A DNA stretch of 64,000 nt, from NCBI RefSeq assembly GCF_900142145.1, contig NZ_FQZV01000006.1:1-64000 (forward strand). Reading direction: 5' to 3'. Source of the stretch: Geosporobacter subterraneus DSM 17957. Lineage in GTDB: Bacteria > Bacillota > Clostridia > Peptostreptococcales > Thermotaleaceae. A program made the position numbers and the translations under genes. Below are positions 50,691 through 58,276 of this stretch, piece by piece (the stretch's first letter is position 1; every line of letters starts with the position of its first letter). Below the pieces are notes generated by a model, which did not search any database, was not told the DNA's origin, and was given only the letters and a program-made list of their open reading frames with translations.

Positions 50691-50910
50691 TGGCGGGTTT
50701 CCATGCCCGCCATCAAGATTTTATCCATTCGGTTGGGCACAGAGGCCCAACCCTACATTAGAACCCTTCTATTCTGTTGGTCTGCACCGTCGTCTGCCCT
50801 TACGACGGTTCTCTGCAGATTAATGTCTATCAGCAAATAGATCATTTGTAGGGGAGAACATCGTTCTACCGATACATATTCACAGCGGGCCAACACTGTT
50901 GGCCCCTACA
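50691..50910. repeat. Cluster of CCCCTACA-type palindromes
   Basis: At least four hairpins: TGGCGGG-(8)-CCCGCCA (50691-50712), GGTTGGGC-(6)-GCCCAACCCTACA (50731-50757), TGTAGGGGAGAAC-atc-GTTCTACC (50848-50870) and CGGGCCAAC-act-GTTGGCCCCTACA (50886-50910). The stem sequences differ but the constant end is kept. No gene is seen between 50603 and 51100. Confidence 0.7.
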
Positions 50911-50929
50911 TCTATCTCCATCACAGCGT

Positions 50930-50998
50930 GTCACCCTGAGCACAGCGAATGGGTCTATTGATTTGATCTCAAGATCCTTCCCTATGTTCAGGATGACA
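50930..50998. repeat. MITE-like palindromic repeat, copy 4 (degenerate)
   Basis: GTCACCCTGAGCACAGCG to GTTCAGGATGAC, with internal AAGATCCTTC. It is shorter and more changed than the other three. Confidence 0.6.
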
Positions 50999-51100
50999 AT
51001 CCTATCAAGCTGTACTAGCTCACAGCATTCTACTATTCCGCAAAATAGCTTATAGATTGTTTATTCCTATAAAATTCAGCTTCGAAAATAAAATGAATTT

Positions 51101-51460
51101 CTATAGGGGCTGCCCATTTTGTATGGAAATAGAACCTTTCCCTTGATTGAAGGTAATACCCTTTTTTGCCGCCACATCCGCACTTAGTCCCTGAGGATTT
51201 ACACCAAAGCCCAGAATCAGGGGAATGATAAATAAGATATAGCCTAATTTTACAGGTGTTGAATGGCTCCTGCGAAAAAGCCTCCTGATCTGAAAAATAG
51301 AAAGCAATACAAATACAAATAGGGAGAAGTACACATATTTCATCATTTTAGGATGAATAAATACAGCTATCTTTTCTGTAGCAATCAGATTATAGATATA
51401 GTAGGAAAACCCCAGTAAAATTGCAAACCAGATCCACTCATTCACATTGAATCGCTTCAT
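51101..51460 (-). CDS. Truncated TIGR03943/DUF1980 family membrane protein
   Basis: A 119-residue protein with two to four hydrophobic segments (about 10-28, 40-57 and 70-88). The start (MKRFNVNEWIWFAILLGFSYY) and the middle (MMKYVYFSLFVFVLLSIFQI) match the N-terminal half of TIGR03943/DUF1980 proteins such as Bacillus YcgQ, which are about 280 residues. The C-terminal half is missing. The last codons and stop (GQPL then TAG) read through a TATAGGGGCTGCCC stretch that resembles the CCCCTAC repeat end. A repeat insertion may therefore have cut the gene. It follows znuB and probably belongs to the zinc operon, as the family does elsewhere. Confidence 0.7.
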   Translation of the reverse strand: MKRFNVNEWIWFAILLGFSYYIYNLIATEKIAVFIHPKMMKYVYFSLFVFVLLSIFQIRRLFRRSHSTPVKLGYILFIIPLILGFGVNPQGLSADVAAKKGITFNQGKGSISIQNGQPL

Positions 51461-51472
51461 AGACCTACCCTC

Positions 51473-52327
51473 CTATAAAGAGGCCGTCTTCTTATTTTCC
51501 GATACTGTTTTTTTTGCCTGGATACCCTGCCGTATATTTTTTCCCAAAAGCACTGCTATCAGAATGAAGATAGAAACTAAAACAATGGTTCCTCCTGAAG
51601 CCAGTTCAAAATAAAAGGATATAATAATCCCAGAAATCACAGCCAGTTCTGCAAAGATCAAAGAGAATAGCATAGCTTGTTTGAAGCTGCCTGCAATCTG
51701 AAGACTGGTGGCCACCGGAACAACCATCAGGGAAGAAACCAACAGCACCCCTACAATGCGCATGGACAATGTAATCGTGGCAGCAATCACGATGATAAAG
51801 AAAATATTAATCCACTGGACAGGGATTCCCGCCAAAGCAGCAGCCTCTTCATCAAAGGCAATATAGAATAATTCTTTATATAATAATGCCACTGAACCGA
51901 TAATGAATAGACCTAAGGCAGCAATCAGCCTTAAATCCTCCGGCAGCACAGTAGTTATACTTCCAAATAGATAGCCGAATAAATCCACGTTGAAGGACCT
52001 TGCCATACTGATCAGCACGACTGCAATGCCAATCCCTGCGGATAGAATAATGGCTATGGCCAGCTCCGCATACTGTTCATAGGTTTTTCTCAGTTTTTCA
52101 ATAGCCAAGGCTGCCAATACGGAAGCACCCAAGGCCATTCCAAGGGGATATATCCCTGTCAGAATCCCTGCTGCAATCCCGGCTAAGGCCACATGGGATA
52201 AACTGTCACCGATCAGGGACATTCTACGGAGTACTATAAAAATACCAATTAGAGGGCATAAAATTCCGATAATCATACCCGCCAGCAGTGCTCTCTGCAT
52301 AAAGCTGTATTGTAAAATTTCTAACAT
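51473..52327 (-). CDS. znuB: Zinc ABC transporter permease (ZnuB family)
   Basis: A 284-residue ABC-3 family permease with about eight or nine membrane segments. RRMSLIGDSLSHVALAGIAAG and FDEEAAALAGIPVQWINIFF are typical of ZnuB/MntB-type permeases. Order substrate-binding protein, ATPase, permease is conserved. AAAGGAG precedes the ATG. It carries zinc inward; manganese cannot be excluded from this subunit alone. Confidence 0.92.
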   Translation of the reverse strand: MLEILQYSFMQRALLAGMIIGILCPLIGIFIVLRRMSLIGDSLSHVALAGIAAGILTGIYPLGMALGASVLAALAIEKLRKTYEQYAELAIAIILSAGIGIAVVLISMARSFNVDLFGYLFGSITTVLPEDLRLIAALGLFIIGSVALLYKELFYIAFDEEAAALAGIPVQWINIFFIIVIAATITLSMRIVGVLLVSSLMVVPVATSLQIAGSFKQAMLFSLIFAELAVISGIIISFYFELASGGTIVLVSIFILIAVLLGKNIRQGIQAKKTVSENKKTASL

Positions 52328-52343
52328 ACTACTGCTCCTTTAT

Positions 52344-53099
52344 TTAGTGATTGTGTTTATGAACCATCAACTTCATTTTGTCTCCGTAAAACTGAGTCAG
52401 CACTTCATTAAAAGGAATGTTGCAGCAGCTGTGGTGTGTTACCAGACGTTTATCCCCCATGCAGGCTACACGGCTTACCTTTTCAGTGATCACACCGATG
52501 TCATGAGATACCATAACAATGGTAATACCCATTTCTTTATTTAGCTTCTCCAGAAGCTGGTAAAACTCTCCCTGGGATTTCAAATCAATCCCTACGGTAG
52601 GTTCATCCAGCAAGATAACCTGGGGCGAGCTCACAAGGGTTCTGGCGATAAAAACCTTTTGCTGCTGCCCTCCCGATAAGTTGCCGATCAGCCGCTTTCC
52701 ATAAGATTCCATTCCTACTACCTGAAGGACTTCATAGATTTTATCACGGTATTTTTTTCCCATGGGTTTAAAAAGTCCTATCAACGGATAGAGGTTGGCA
52801 CCTACTACCTCTTCTACAGTAGCCGGAAAGCTGCTGTTAAAGGATGTGGCCTTCTGGGGAACATACCCAATCTTGCCCCAGTCTTTAAAGCGATGCTGTT
52901 CCTGATCGAACAGCCGGATGCTCCCCTCCTGGGGACTCAGGATATTGAGCATGAGCTTTAAGAGGGTACTTTTTGCGGAGCCGTTTGGCCCCACAATCCC
53001 TAAATAATCCCCCTCAAAAATATCTAAATTGATTTTCTCCAGTACCCGGTTGCCATCATAGCCAAAGGATACATCCCTTAATTGAATGATCTTTTCCAT
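52344..53099 (-). CDS. znuC: Zinc ABC transporter ATP-binding protein (ZnuC family)
   Basis: A 251-residue ABC ATPase. Walker A is GPNGSAKSTLLKL; the usual Gly before Lys is Ala, a variant seen in some family members. The signature is LIGNLSGGQQQKV, and Walker B is QVILLDEPTVGID, followed by the switch histidine in VMVSHDIG. It ends in a His-rich tail (MVHKHNH). GGAG precedes the ATG. It sits four bases after znuA. Confidence 0.93.
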   Translation of the reverse strand: MEKIIQLRDVSFGYDGNRVLEKINLDIFEGDYLGIVGPNGSAKSTLLKLMLNILSPQEGSIRLFDQEQHRFKDWGKIGYVPQKATSFNSSFPATVEEVVGANLYPLIGLFKPMGKKYRDKIYEVLQVVGMESYGKRLIGNLSGGQQQKVFIARTLVSSPQVILLDEPTVGIDLKSQGEFYQLLEKLNKEMGITIVMVSHDIGVITEKVSRVACMGDKRLVTHHSCCNIPFNEVLTQFYGDKMKLMVHKHNH

Positions 53100-53102
53100 G
53101 CA

Positions 53103-54062
53103 TTATTCTCCTAACGCTTTTTTCAGTGCAGCTAAATTTTCCTCCATGACAGCAAAATAGTCCTTTCCAGCTTTTAGCTCTTCCTCGGTGAGCCCTTCAA
53201 GGGGATTTAGCACCATGGTCTGTGCTCCCACCTCTCTTGCCAATACCTCTGCCAGTTTTGGATTGGTTAGCGTTTCAAAGAAAATATATTTAACATCATG
53301 CTGTTTAGCAAATTTACTGATCTCCGCCATCTTTGCAGCACTCGGTTCTTCCTGTGGTGATATGCCCCGGATAGCAATCTGTTCCAAGCCGTACCGATTG
53401 GTCAGATAACCAAAGGCTGCATGGGCAACTACTATTTCTTTTCTCTTTAGACTGCTTAATTCCTGCTTAAACTGCTCATCTAAAGCTATTAGTTTTTTTG
53501 CAAATTCCTGATAATTAGCCTCATAATAATCCTTATTAGCCTCATCTGCCTGAATAAAGGCATTTTTAATGTTTTCTGCCTGCTTCATGGCATTCATTGG
53601 ATCTAACCATACATGAGGATCGAATTCTCCATGGGCATGATCTTCTTCCTCATGCTCATCTTCCGCTTCTTCCTCTGTTTTCAAAAGCTCTATTCCTTCA
53701 ACTGCTTCTACTGTTATCAATTTATCATTTTGTATGGCTCCCAATAGCTTATCTGCCCAAGGCTCCATATCCAATCCATTATAAATAAGCACATCAGCCT
53801 TTTCAATTTCTCCCATCAGCTTTGCCGTAGGCTCCCAGTCGTGGGCTTCTACTCCCGGCGGTACCATCATTCTGACCTCTGCCTTATCCCCGCCAATTTT
53901 TGTGGCAAAATCATACATGGGATAAAAGCTTGCATATACCAGCAGTTTTTCTTCTACTCCTTCCCCTTGGGCAGGAGGCGTATTAACTTTCCCGCAACCA
54001 GCGGATAGCACCATTGTTACGATCAAAAGCACTACAATCAAAATATTACCCTTACTTTTCAT
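53103..54062 (-). CDS. znuA: Zinc ABC transporter substrate-binding lipoprotein (ZnuA family)
   Basis: A 319-residue cluster A-I metal-binding protein. The lipobox is LSAGC (Cys23). The metal ligands expected of the family are visible: His in GVEAHDWEP, His in FDPHVWLDP, His in VVAHAAFGYL and Glu/Asp near the C-terminus. A Glu/His-rich loop (EDEHEEEDHAHGE, near residue 145) lies just before the second ligand. This charged loop is typical of zinc-specific members and argues for zinc over manganese. GGGAG precedes the ATG. It heads the operon, behind a promoter with an overlapping palindrome and a leader terminator. Confidence 0.94.
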   Translation of the reverse strand: MKSKGNILIVVLLIVTMVLSAGCGKVNTPPAQGEGVEEKLLVYASFYPMYDFATKIGGDKAEVRMMVPPGVEAHDWEPTAKLMGEIEKADVLIYNGLDMEPWADKLLGAIQNDKLITVEAVEGIELLKTEEEAEDEHEEEDHAHGEFDPHVWLDPMNAMKQAENIKNAFIQADEANKDYYEANYQEFAKKLIALDEQFKQELSSLKRKEIVVAHAAFGYLTNRYGLEQIAIRGISPQEEPSAAKMAEISKFAKQHDVKYIFFETLTNPKLAEVLAREVGAQTMVLNPLEGLTEEELKAGKDYFAVMEENLAALKKALGE

Positions 54063-54094
54063 CCTATAAACTCCCTTCTATGTAATGGTCTCCT

Positions 54095-54125
54095 TAAAAA
54101 ATGCAGCAGCCTGATTGCTGCTGCA
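54095..54125 (-). terminator. Terminator hairpin in the znuA leader
   Basis: On the minus strand TGCAGCAGC-aatcag-GCTGCTGCA then TTTTTT, between the promoter and the ribosome binding site of znuA. A second hairpin (GGTAAACGAA with TTCGTTTCCACC) lies just before it. Either the operon is controlled by attenuation, or part of its transcription is wasted. Confidence 0.6.
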
Positions 54126-54166
54126 GAGATGGGTGGAAACGAAGTGCTGTTCGTTTACCTAGCTCG

Positions 54167-54212
54167 AATATATCACACATTTTTTATAAATGCAAGTAAT
54201 TCCTATTTGCAT
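54167..54212 (-). promoter_or_regulatory. znuA promoter with overlapping operator palindrome
   Basis: On the minus strand TTGCAT, a 17-bp spacer and TATATT. The -35 hexamer is one arm of ATGCAA-(11)-TTGCAT, a symmetrical operator. A zinc-bound repressor there would block transcription. The regulator could be the Fur-family protein at 47093. Confidence 0.68.
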
Positions 54213-54286
54213 CATTCGACTCTGAAACTATACCTAATTATTGCCCAATCCCCCTTCTGTTAGGCAATAAAATGGTCTATTTTAAA

Positions 54287-54308
54287 GGACAGGCCTTGAG
54301 GCCTGTCC
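54287..54308. repeat. Palindromic repeat GGACAGGCC/GGCCTGTCC
   Basis: GGACAGGCC-ttga-GGCCTGTCC, 50 bp past the P-type ATPase stop. On the minus strand TTTAAAATAG follows, so it may also terminate the ATPase transcript. It is probably a relative of the CCCCTACA family, having CCCTGCA in place of CCCTACA. Confidence 0.55.
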
Positions 54309-54358
54309 CTGCAAAATCCTACAATATCAGAGAAGATTTTCTGTAAAAATACTGTTTC

Positions 54359-56533
54359 TTATAGCCCCTTATTGATAGTACCTTTATTCGATTGGTACTT
54401 TAATAATCTCCCGGAATTCAAAACTACACCTACCGTACTGAGATTGTGCAGAATGGCGGCCATAAAGGGTGAAATCAGCCTTCCTGCTCCCAGAATAACC
54501 CCCAGGGCATTGATGCCGATGGCGATCCCATAACTTTGTTTGATCACACCGATGGTTTTTCTGCTGATATCTATAGCTTCCAGAATCTTTTGCGGATCAT
54601 CCCCTGCCAACACGATATCTGCGGTTTCAATGGCAATATCTGTTCCTCCCGTTCCCATAGCAACACCCACATCTGCAATAGCTAAGGCCGGAGAATCATT
54701 TACCCCGTCTCCCACCATCAGTACCTTCCTTCCCTTTTTCTTCTCCTGCCGTACGATGGCTGCTTTCCCTTCGGGCAAAACGTCGCTATAGATATCTTCT
54801 ATGCCCAGAGGGCCTGCAATAGCTTCGGCAGTGGCCTGATGGTCTCCCGTAATCATGGCAATATGACCGATCCTTCTTTGTTTTAGTCCATCTACAGCTC
54901 CTGCACTTTCTTCTTTTACCACATCCTTGATGCCGATAAGGGCAACTAGTATTCCATTCCTTGCCATATAGATGGTGGTCTCACCAGCTTTCTTCATTCT
55001 TTCTTCAGCTTCTGCCCCTATAGAAGTATCGATGTGCTGTTCCTTCATCATTCGCTTGCTGCCAAGGACAATTTGACTTTCCTTGATGGCTGCGATCACA
55101 CCCCGGCCTACTACCACTTCCACTTCCTCAGGTGTTTCCGGCTTAATGCCCATTTCCAGTGCCTTGCTGACTACAGCTGTAGCAAGAGGGTGCCGATTGC
55201 CTTGTTCGCAGCAGGCAGCTAAGTACATGGTTTCTTCTTGATTCACTTCTTGATCCAGCATATATATAGAAGTCACAAAGGGTTTTCCCTTTGTAAGAGT
55301 TCCCGTTTTATCGAAAAGAACCGTATCCACTTGTCCCATTTCTTCTAAATACCTGCCTCCTTTGATGAGAATCCCTTTTTTTGCTGCATTCCCCAGTGCC
55401 GCTGCTAAGGCTGTAGGTGTTGCAAGGCCGGCAGCACAGGGACAGGCAACGATCAGTATGGTCACTGCGCGGATAAAGTCCCCAGTCAATAAATATACCA
55501 ATCCTGATAGTAAAAAGGAATAGGGAACTAATTTATCGGCATAGATATCAGCAATATTTTGTATGGGTGCCCTTGTGGTACTGGCTTCCTCAATCATATG
55601 AATGATTCGGGAAATAGAGGTATCATCCCCTACCTTATTGGCCTGTACAAGTATTTTACCCTGCTCTACGATGGTTCCCGAAAAGGCTGTATCTCCCTTT
55701 TCCTTAATGATCGGCACCGATTCACCGGTAATAGGACCCTGATTCACTACGGCCTCTCCGTAGAGGACAATTCCATCCACAGGAATTTTCTCCCCGCTGT
55801 GTATGACCACAGTATCTCCCACCTTTAGTGCTTCTGCATCCACGGACACTTCTATCCCATCCACCAGCAGCCAGGCCTTTTCTTGATGATTATCCAGCAT
55901 ATTGCGTATAGCCTTTCTAGACCGGTCTACTGTCATTGCTTCAAACAGCTCACTGAGATTGATGAGCCCGATGACCACTAAACCAGTCATGTATTCATTC
56001 ATGGCCAGGGATAGCACAGTGGCAGCGGAAATTAGCAAATCGTTGTTGAATTTCTTATGTACCAGCACACCGCTTATACCATTTCTAAAAAGGGCATATC
56101 CTATAACGATGGTAGTGACCGATGCAATATTGATGGGCCCTAATGAAAGCATAGGTATTCCCAGCACAACTGTCTTGATAAAGGTATAAGCCAAAACTAC
56201 ACCGCCTGCAATTACCTGCTTTTTTTGGTATGTTATATTATTGTCTTCATTGTCCGGATTTTTTAAGAAAGATTTTGAAATTTCTTTCGTTCCTGTGGGA
56301 ATATTTAGGTTCTGTCCTAAAATCAGACTGCAAATCTGTCCTTGACTCAAGATTTTTTCATTGTATAAGATTAAGATCGAATCTCTAGAGCTATTTACTT
56401 CTACACTACGAATACCGTCAATACTACAGAGCTTCTGTTTTAACTGTGCAGCTCTAGGATTGAATTGATAGATCTCCCTGTATTTGAGCCTTAGCCTCCC
56501 CGGAATAAAGGATACAATTTTTAGTGTTCCCAT
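54359..56533 (-). CDS. Heavy-metal P-type (P1B) ATPase
   Basis: A 724-residue P1B-type metal pump. The N-terminal HMA-like domain (about 1-65) has lost the CxxC metal site. The membrane CPC motif is in VACPCAAGLATPTALAA (near residue 370), and the phosphorylation site is VLFDKTGTLTKG. ITGESVPIIKEKG is the actuator motif, and MVGDGVNDSPALAIADVG the hinge. The sequence ending HNLSTVGVVLNSGRLL differs from that of copper pumps. The pattern is closest to CtpC-like pumps associated with manganese or zinc. GGAGG precedes the ATG. It is next to zinc uptake genes, but the two transcripts seem separate. Confidence 0.9.
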   Translation of the reverse strand: MGTLKIVSFIPGRLRLKYREIYQFNPRAAQLKQKLCSIDGIRSVEVNSSRDSILILYNEKILSQGQICSLILGQNLNIPTGTKEISKSFLKNPDNEDNNITYQKKQVIAGGVVLAYTFIKTVVLGIPMLSLGPINIASVTTIVIGYALFRNGISGVLVHKKFNNDLLISAATVLSLAMNEYMTGLVVIGLINLSELFEAMTVDRSRKAIRNMLDNHQEKAWLLVDGIEVSVDAEALKVGDTVVIHSGEKIPVDGIVLYGEAVVNQGPITGESVPIIKEKGDTAFSGTIVEQGKILVQANKVGDDTSISRIIHMIEEASTTRAPIQNIADIYADKLVPYSFLLSGLVYLLTGDFIRAVTILIVACPCAAGLATPTALAAALGNAAKKGILIKGGRYLEEMGQVDTVLFDKTGTLTKGKPFVTSIYMLDQEVNQEETMYLAACCEQGNRHPLATAVVSKALEMGIKPETPEEVEVVVGRGVIAAIKESQIVLGSKRMMKEQHIDTSIGAEAEERMKKAGETTIYMARNGILVALIGIKDVVKEESAGAVDGLKQRRIGHIAMITGDHQATAEAIAGPLGIEDIYSDVLPEGKAAIVRQEKKKGRKVLMVGDGVNDSPALAIADVGVAMGTGGTDIAIETADIVLAGDDPQKILEAIDISRKTIGVIKQSYGIAIGINALGVILGAGRLISPFMAAILHNLSTVGVVLNSGRLLKYQSNKGTINKGL

Positions 56534-56702
56534 AGCAGCTGCCTCCTTAACTGTCCATAATATTTATATTTTGGCATATCCCTGTCAACTCTATGCGGAT
56601 TTTCACCTATGTCTCCTTTCTATTTTTAATTCTTTGTTCCTACATATTTCTCCCGGTTTCAAGCAAAATAATATCATAATCGTCCAAGAAAGGAGGTTTT
56701 TC

Positions 56703-58172
56703 ATGTCTGAAAAATCAAAATCAAGGGCTTTTTCCCCTATACGCCATCCAATCCGGTATCTCTTTCGCCGTATGTTTAAACGTATGGTAGCAACTTATAC
56801 GGAGGTCTTAATGACCGATGATTATGAAGAGAATATATTCGAAATCTTTACAGCTACATATAAGACAGGGATTATAGAAACCCTTGAAAATGAGCTTCGA
56901 GCAGCAGCAGGTATTGCTATCGACCGCCCCCTAGGGTCAATAAGAAAATTTCCCAGCTTGAATGACCTTATGTTCAACATCGCACAACTCCATACTCTCC
57001 CTATAGAATTTGAAGACTTTGTAGACACCCGTGTGGTTATCGGTAAAAAATCTAAAAAATCCTTTACCATTGATATCCCTATTCTCATTGCTCCCATGGC
57101 CTATGGCACAGCCCTATCAAAGGATGTGAAAATTGCCTTTGCCAAAGCCACTGCCCAGGTAGGCACTGCTGCAACCTCCGGAGAAGGTCCTATCATCCCA
57201 GAGGAACGGGAAGCCGCAAAGTACTATATTCTGCAGTATAACCGAGGTGACTGGTCAAAGGATGAAGAAACCTTATGCAAAAGTGATGCTATAGAAATTC
57301 AGTTTGGTCAGGGAGCCATTGGGGGTATTGGCAGCAGGACAAAGGCAGAGAAAATCGATGAGGATATGCTGAGATATTTTCGATATCCTGCGGGTTATGA
57401 TCTGGTAGCCCATTCCCGCCAGCCTGAAGTACAGCAGGCGAGGGACGTAGAAAAACTGGTTAAAAAGCTGAAGGATATCACAGGAGGCGTACCTATCGGG
57501 GCTAAGATTGGCGCCGGGAAGTACCTGGAAGCAGATCTGGATATTTTGTGCAGCAGCGGTGTGGATTTTATTTGTGTGGACAGCTGTGAGGCAGGTACGA
57601 AGGGCTCTGTTCCTATTTTGCAGGACGACTTTGGCATTCCGGCTCCCTTTGCCATCTCCCGTTCAGCAGAATGGCTCTACAAGTACAATCTAAAAGATCA
57701 TATTACCTTGCTTGCCTCCGGAAAAATCCGTGTTCCCGGAGATATGCTCAAGGCCTGTGCCCTAGGAGCAGATGCCTGCTATATAGGCAATGCTGCCCTT
57801 TTCACCGTCTCTCATACCCAAGCCTTAAAGACCATTCCCTATGAACCGGTTACTCAGCTGGTTTGGCATGGAGCACACCATACCGATGAGTTTGATCTGG
57901 AAATGGGGGCTGCTTCCTTGGCAAACTATCTAAAATCCTGCAAAGAAGAGCTGGATAGAGGCATCCGTGCCTTAGGAAAAAAGAATCTAAAGGATGTAAA
58001 TAAAAGTGATTTAGTATCTTTAAGCGAGCTGATTTCCAAGGGTTGTGGCGTCCCCATGGCCTACGAGCCCTATGAATATGATGATAGGCTCTATAAACCT
58101 GCAGAGGCAAATCCTCCTCGAAGAAGAATTCGCAAGCTGAAAAAGAAGGATGATGAAGAGGAGAAAGAATAA
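56703..58172 (+). CDS. FMN-binding glutamate synthase-domain protein
   Basis: About 489 residues from an ATG preceded by AAAGGAGG; the frame extends upstream without a site. The central part is the FMN/3Fe-4S synthase domain of glutamate synthase (GltB). It shows MAYGTALSKDVKIAFAKA, TSGEGPIIPEERE, GQGAIGGIGSRTKAE, the GAKIGAGKYLEADLDIL stretch and the phosphate-binding LLASGKIRVPGDMLKACALGADACYIG part. The amidotransferase domain and a GltD partner are absent. Stand-alone proteins of this kind are common in Clostridia and Archaea; glutamate synthesis by them is not established. Terminates in a very basic tail. Confidence 0.87.
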   Translation: MSEKSKSRAFSPIRHPIRYLFRRMFKRMVATYTEVLMTDDYEENIFEIFTATYKTGIIETLENELRAAAGIAIDRPLGSIRKFPSLNDLMFNIAQLHTLPIEFEDFVDTRVVIGKKSKKSFTIDIPILIAPMAYGTALSKDVKIAFAKATAQVGTAATSGEGPIIPEEREAAKYYILQYNRGDWSKDEETLCKSDAIEIQFGQGAIGGIGSRTKAEKIDEDMLRYFRYPAGYDLVAHSRQPEVQQARDVEKLVKKLKDITGGVPIGAKIGAGKYLEADLDILCSSGVDFICVDSCEAGTKGSVPILQDDFGIPAPFAISRSAEWLYKYNLKDHITLLASGKIRVPGDMLKACALGADACYIGNAALFTVSHTQALKTIPYEPVTQLVWHGAHHTDEFDLEMGAASLANYLKSCKEELDRGIRALGKKNLKDVNKSDLVSLSELISKGCGVPMAYEPYEYDDRLYKPAEANPPRRRIRKLKKKDDEEEKE

Positions 58173-58174
58173 GA

Positions 58175-58210
58175 GAAGCAATATCTAAGCTATGTCTTAG
58201 ATATTGCTTC
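58175..58210. terminator. Hairpin between convergent genes
   Basis: GAAGCAATATCTAAG-ctatgt-CTTAGATATTGCTTC: 15-bp perfect stem. It probably ends transcription from both sides, although the U-run is weak. Confidence 0.7.
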
Positions 58211-58276
58211 TGCCTTTATGCTTTATGAATATCTTCTTTTAGAATAGGCTGTGATCCGTGGAGCATTTGCTGCAAG

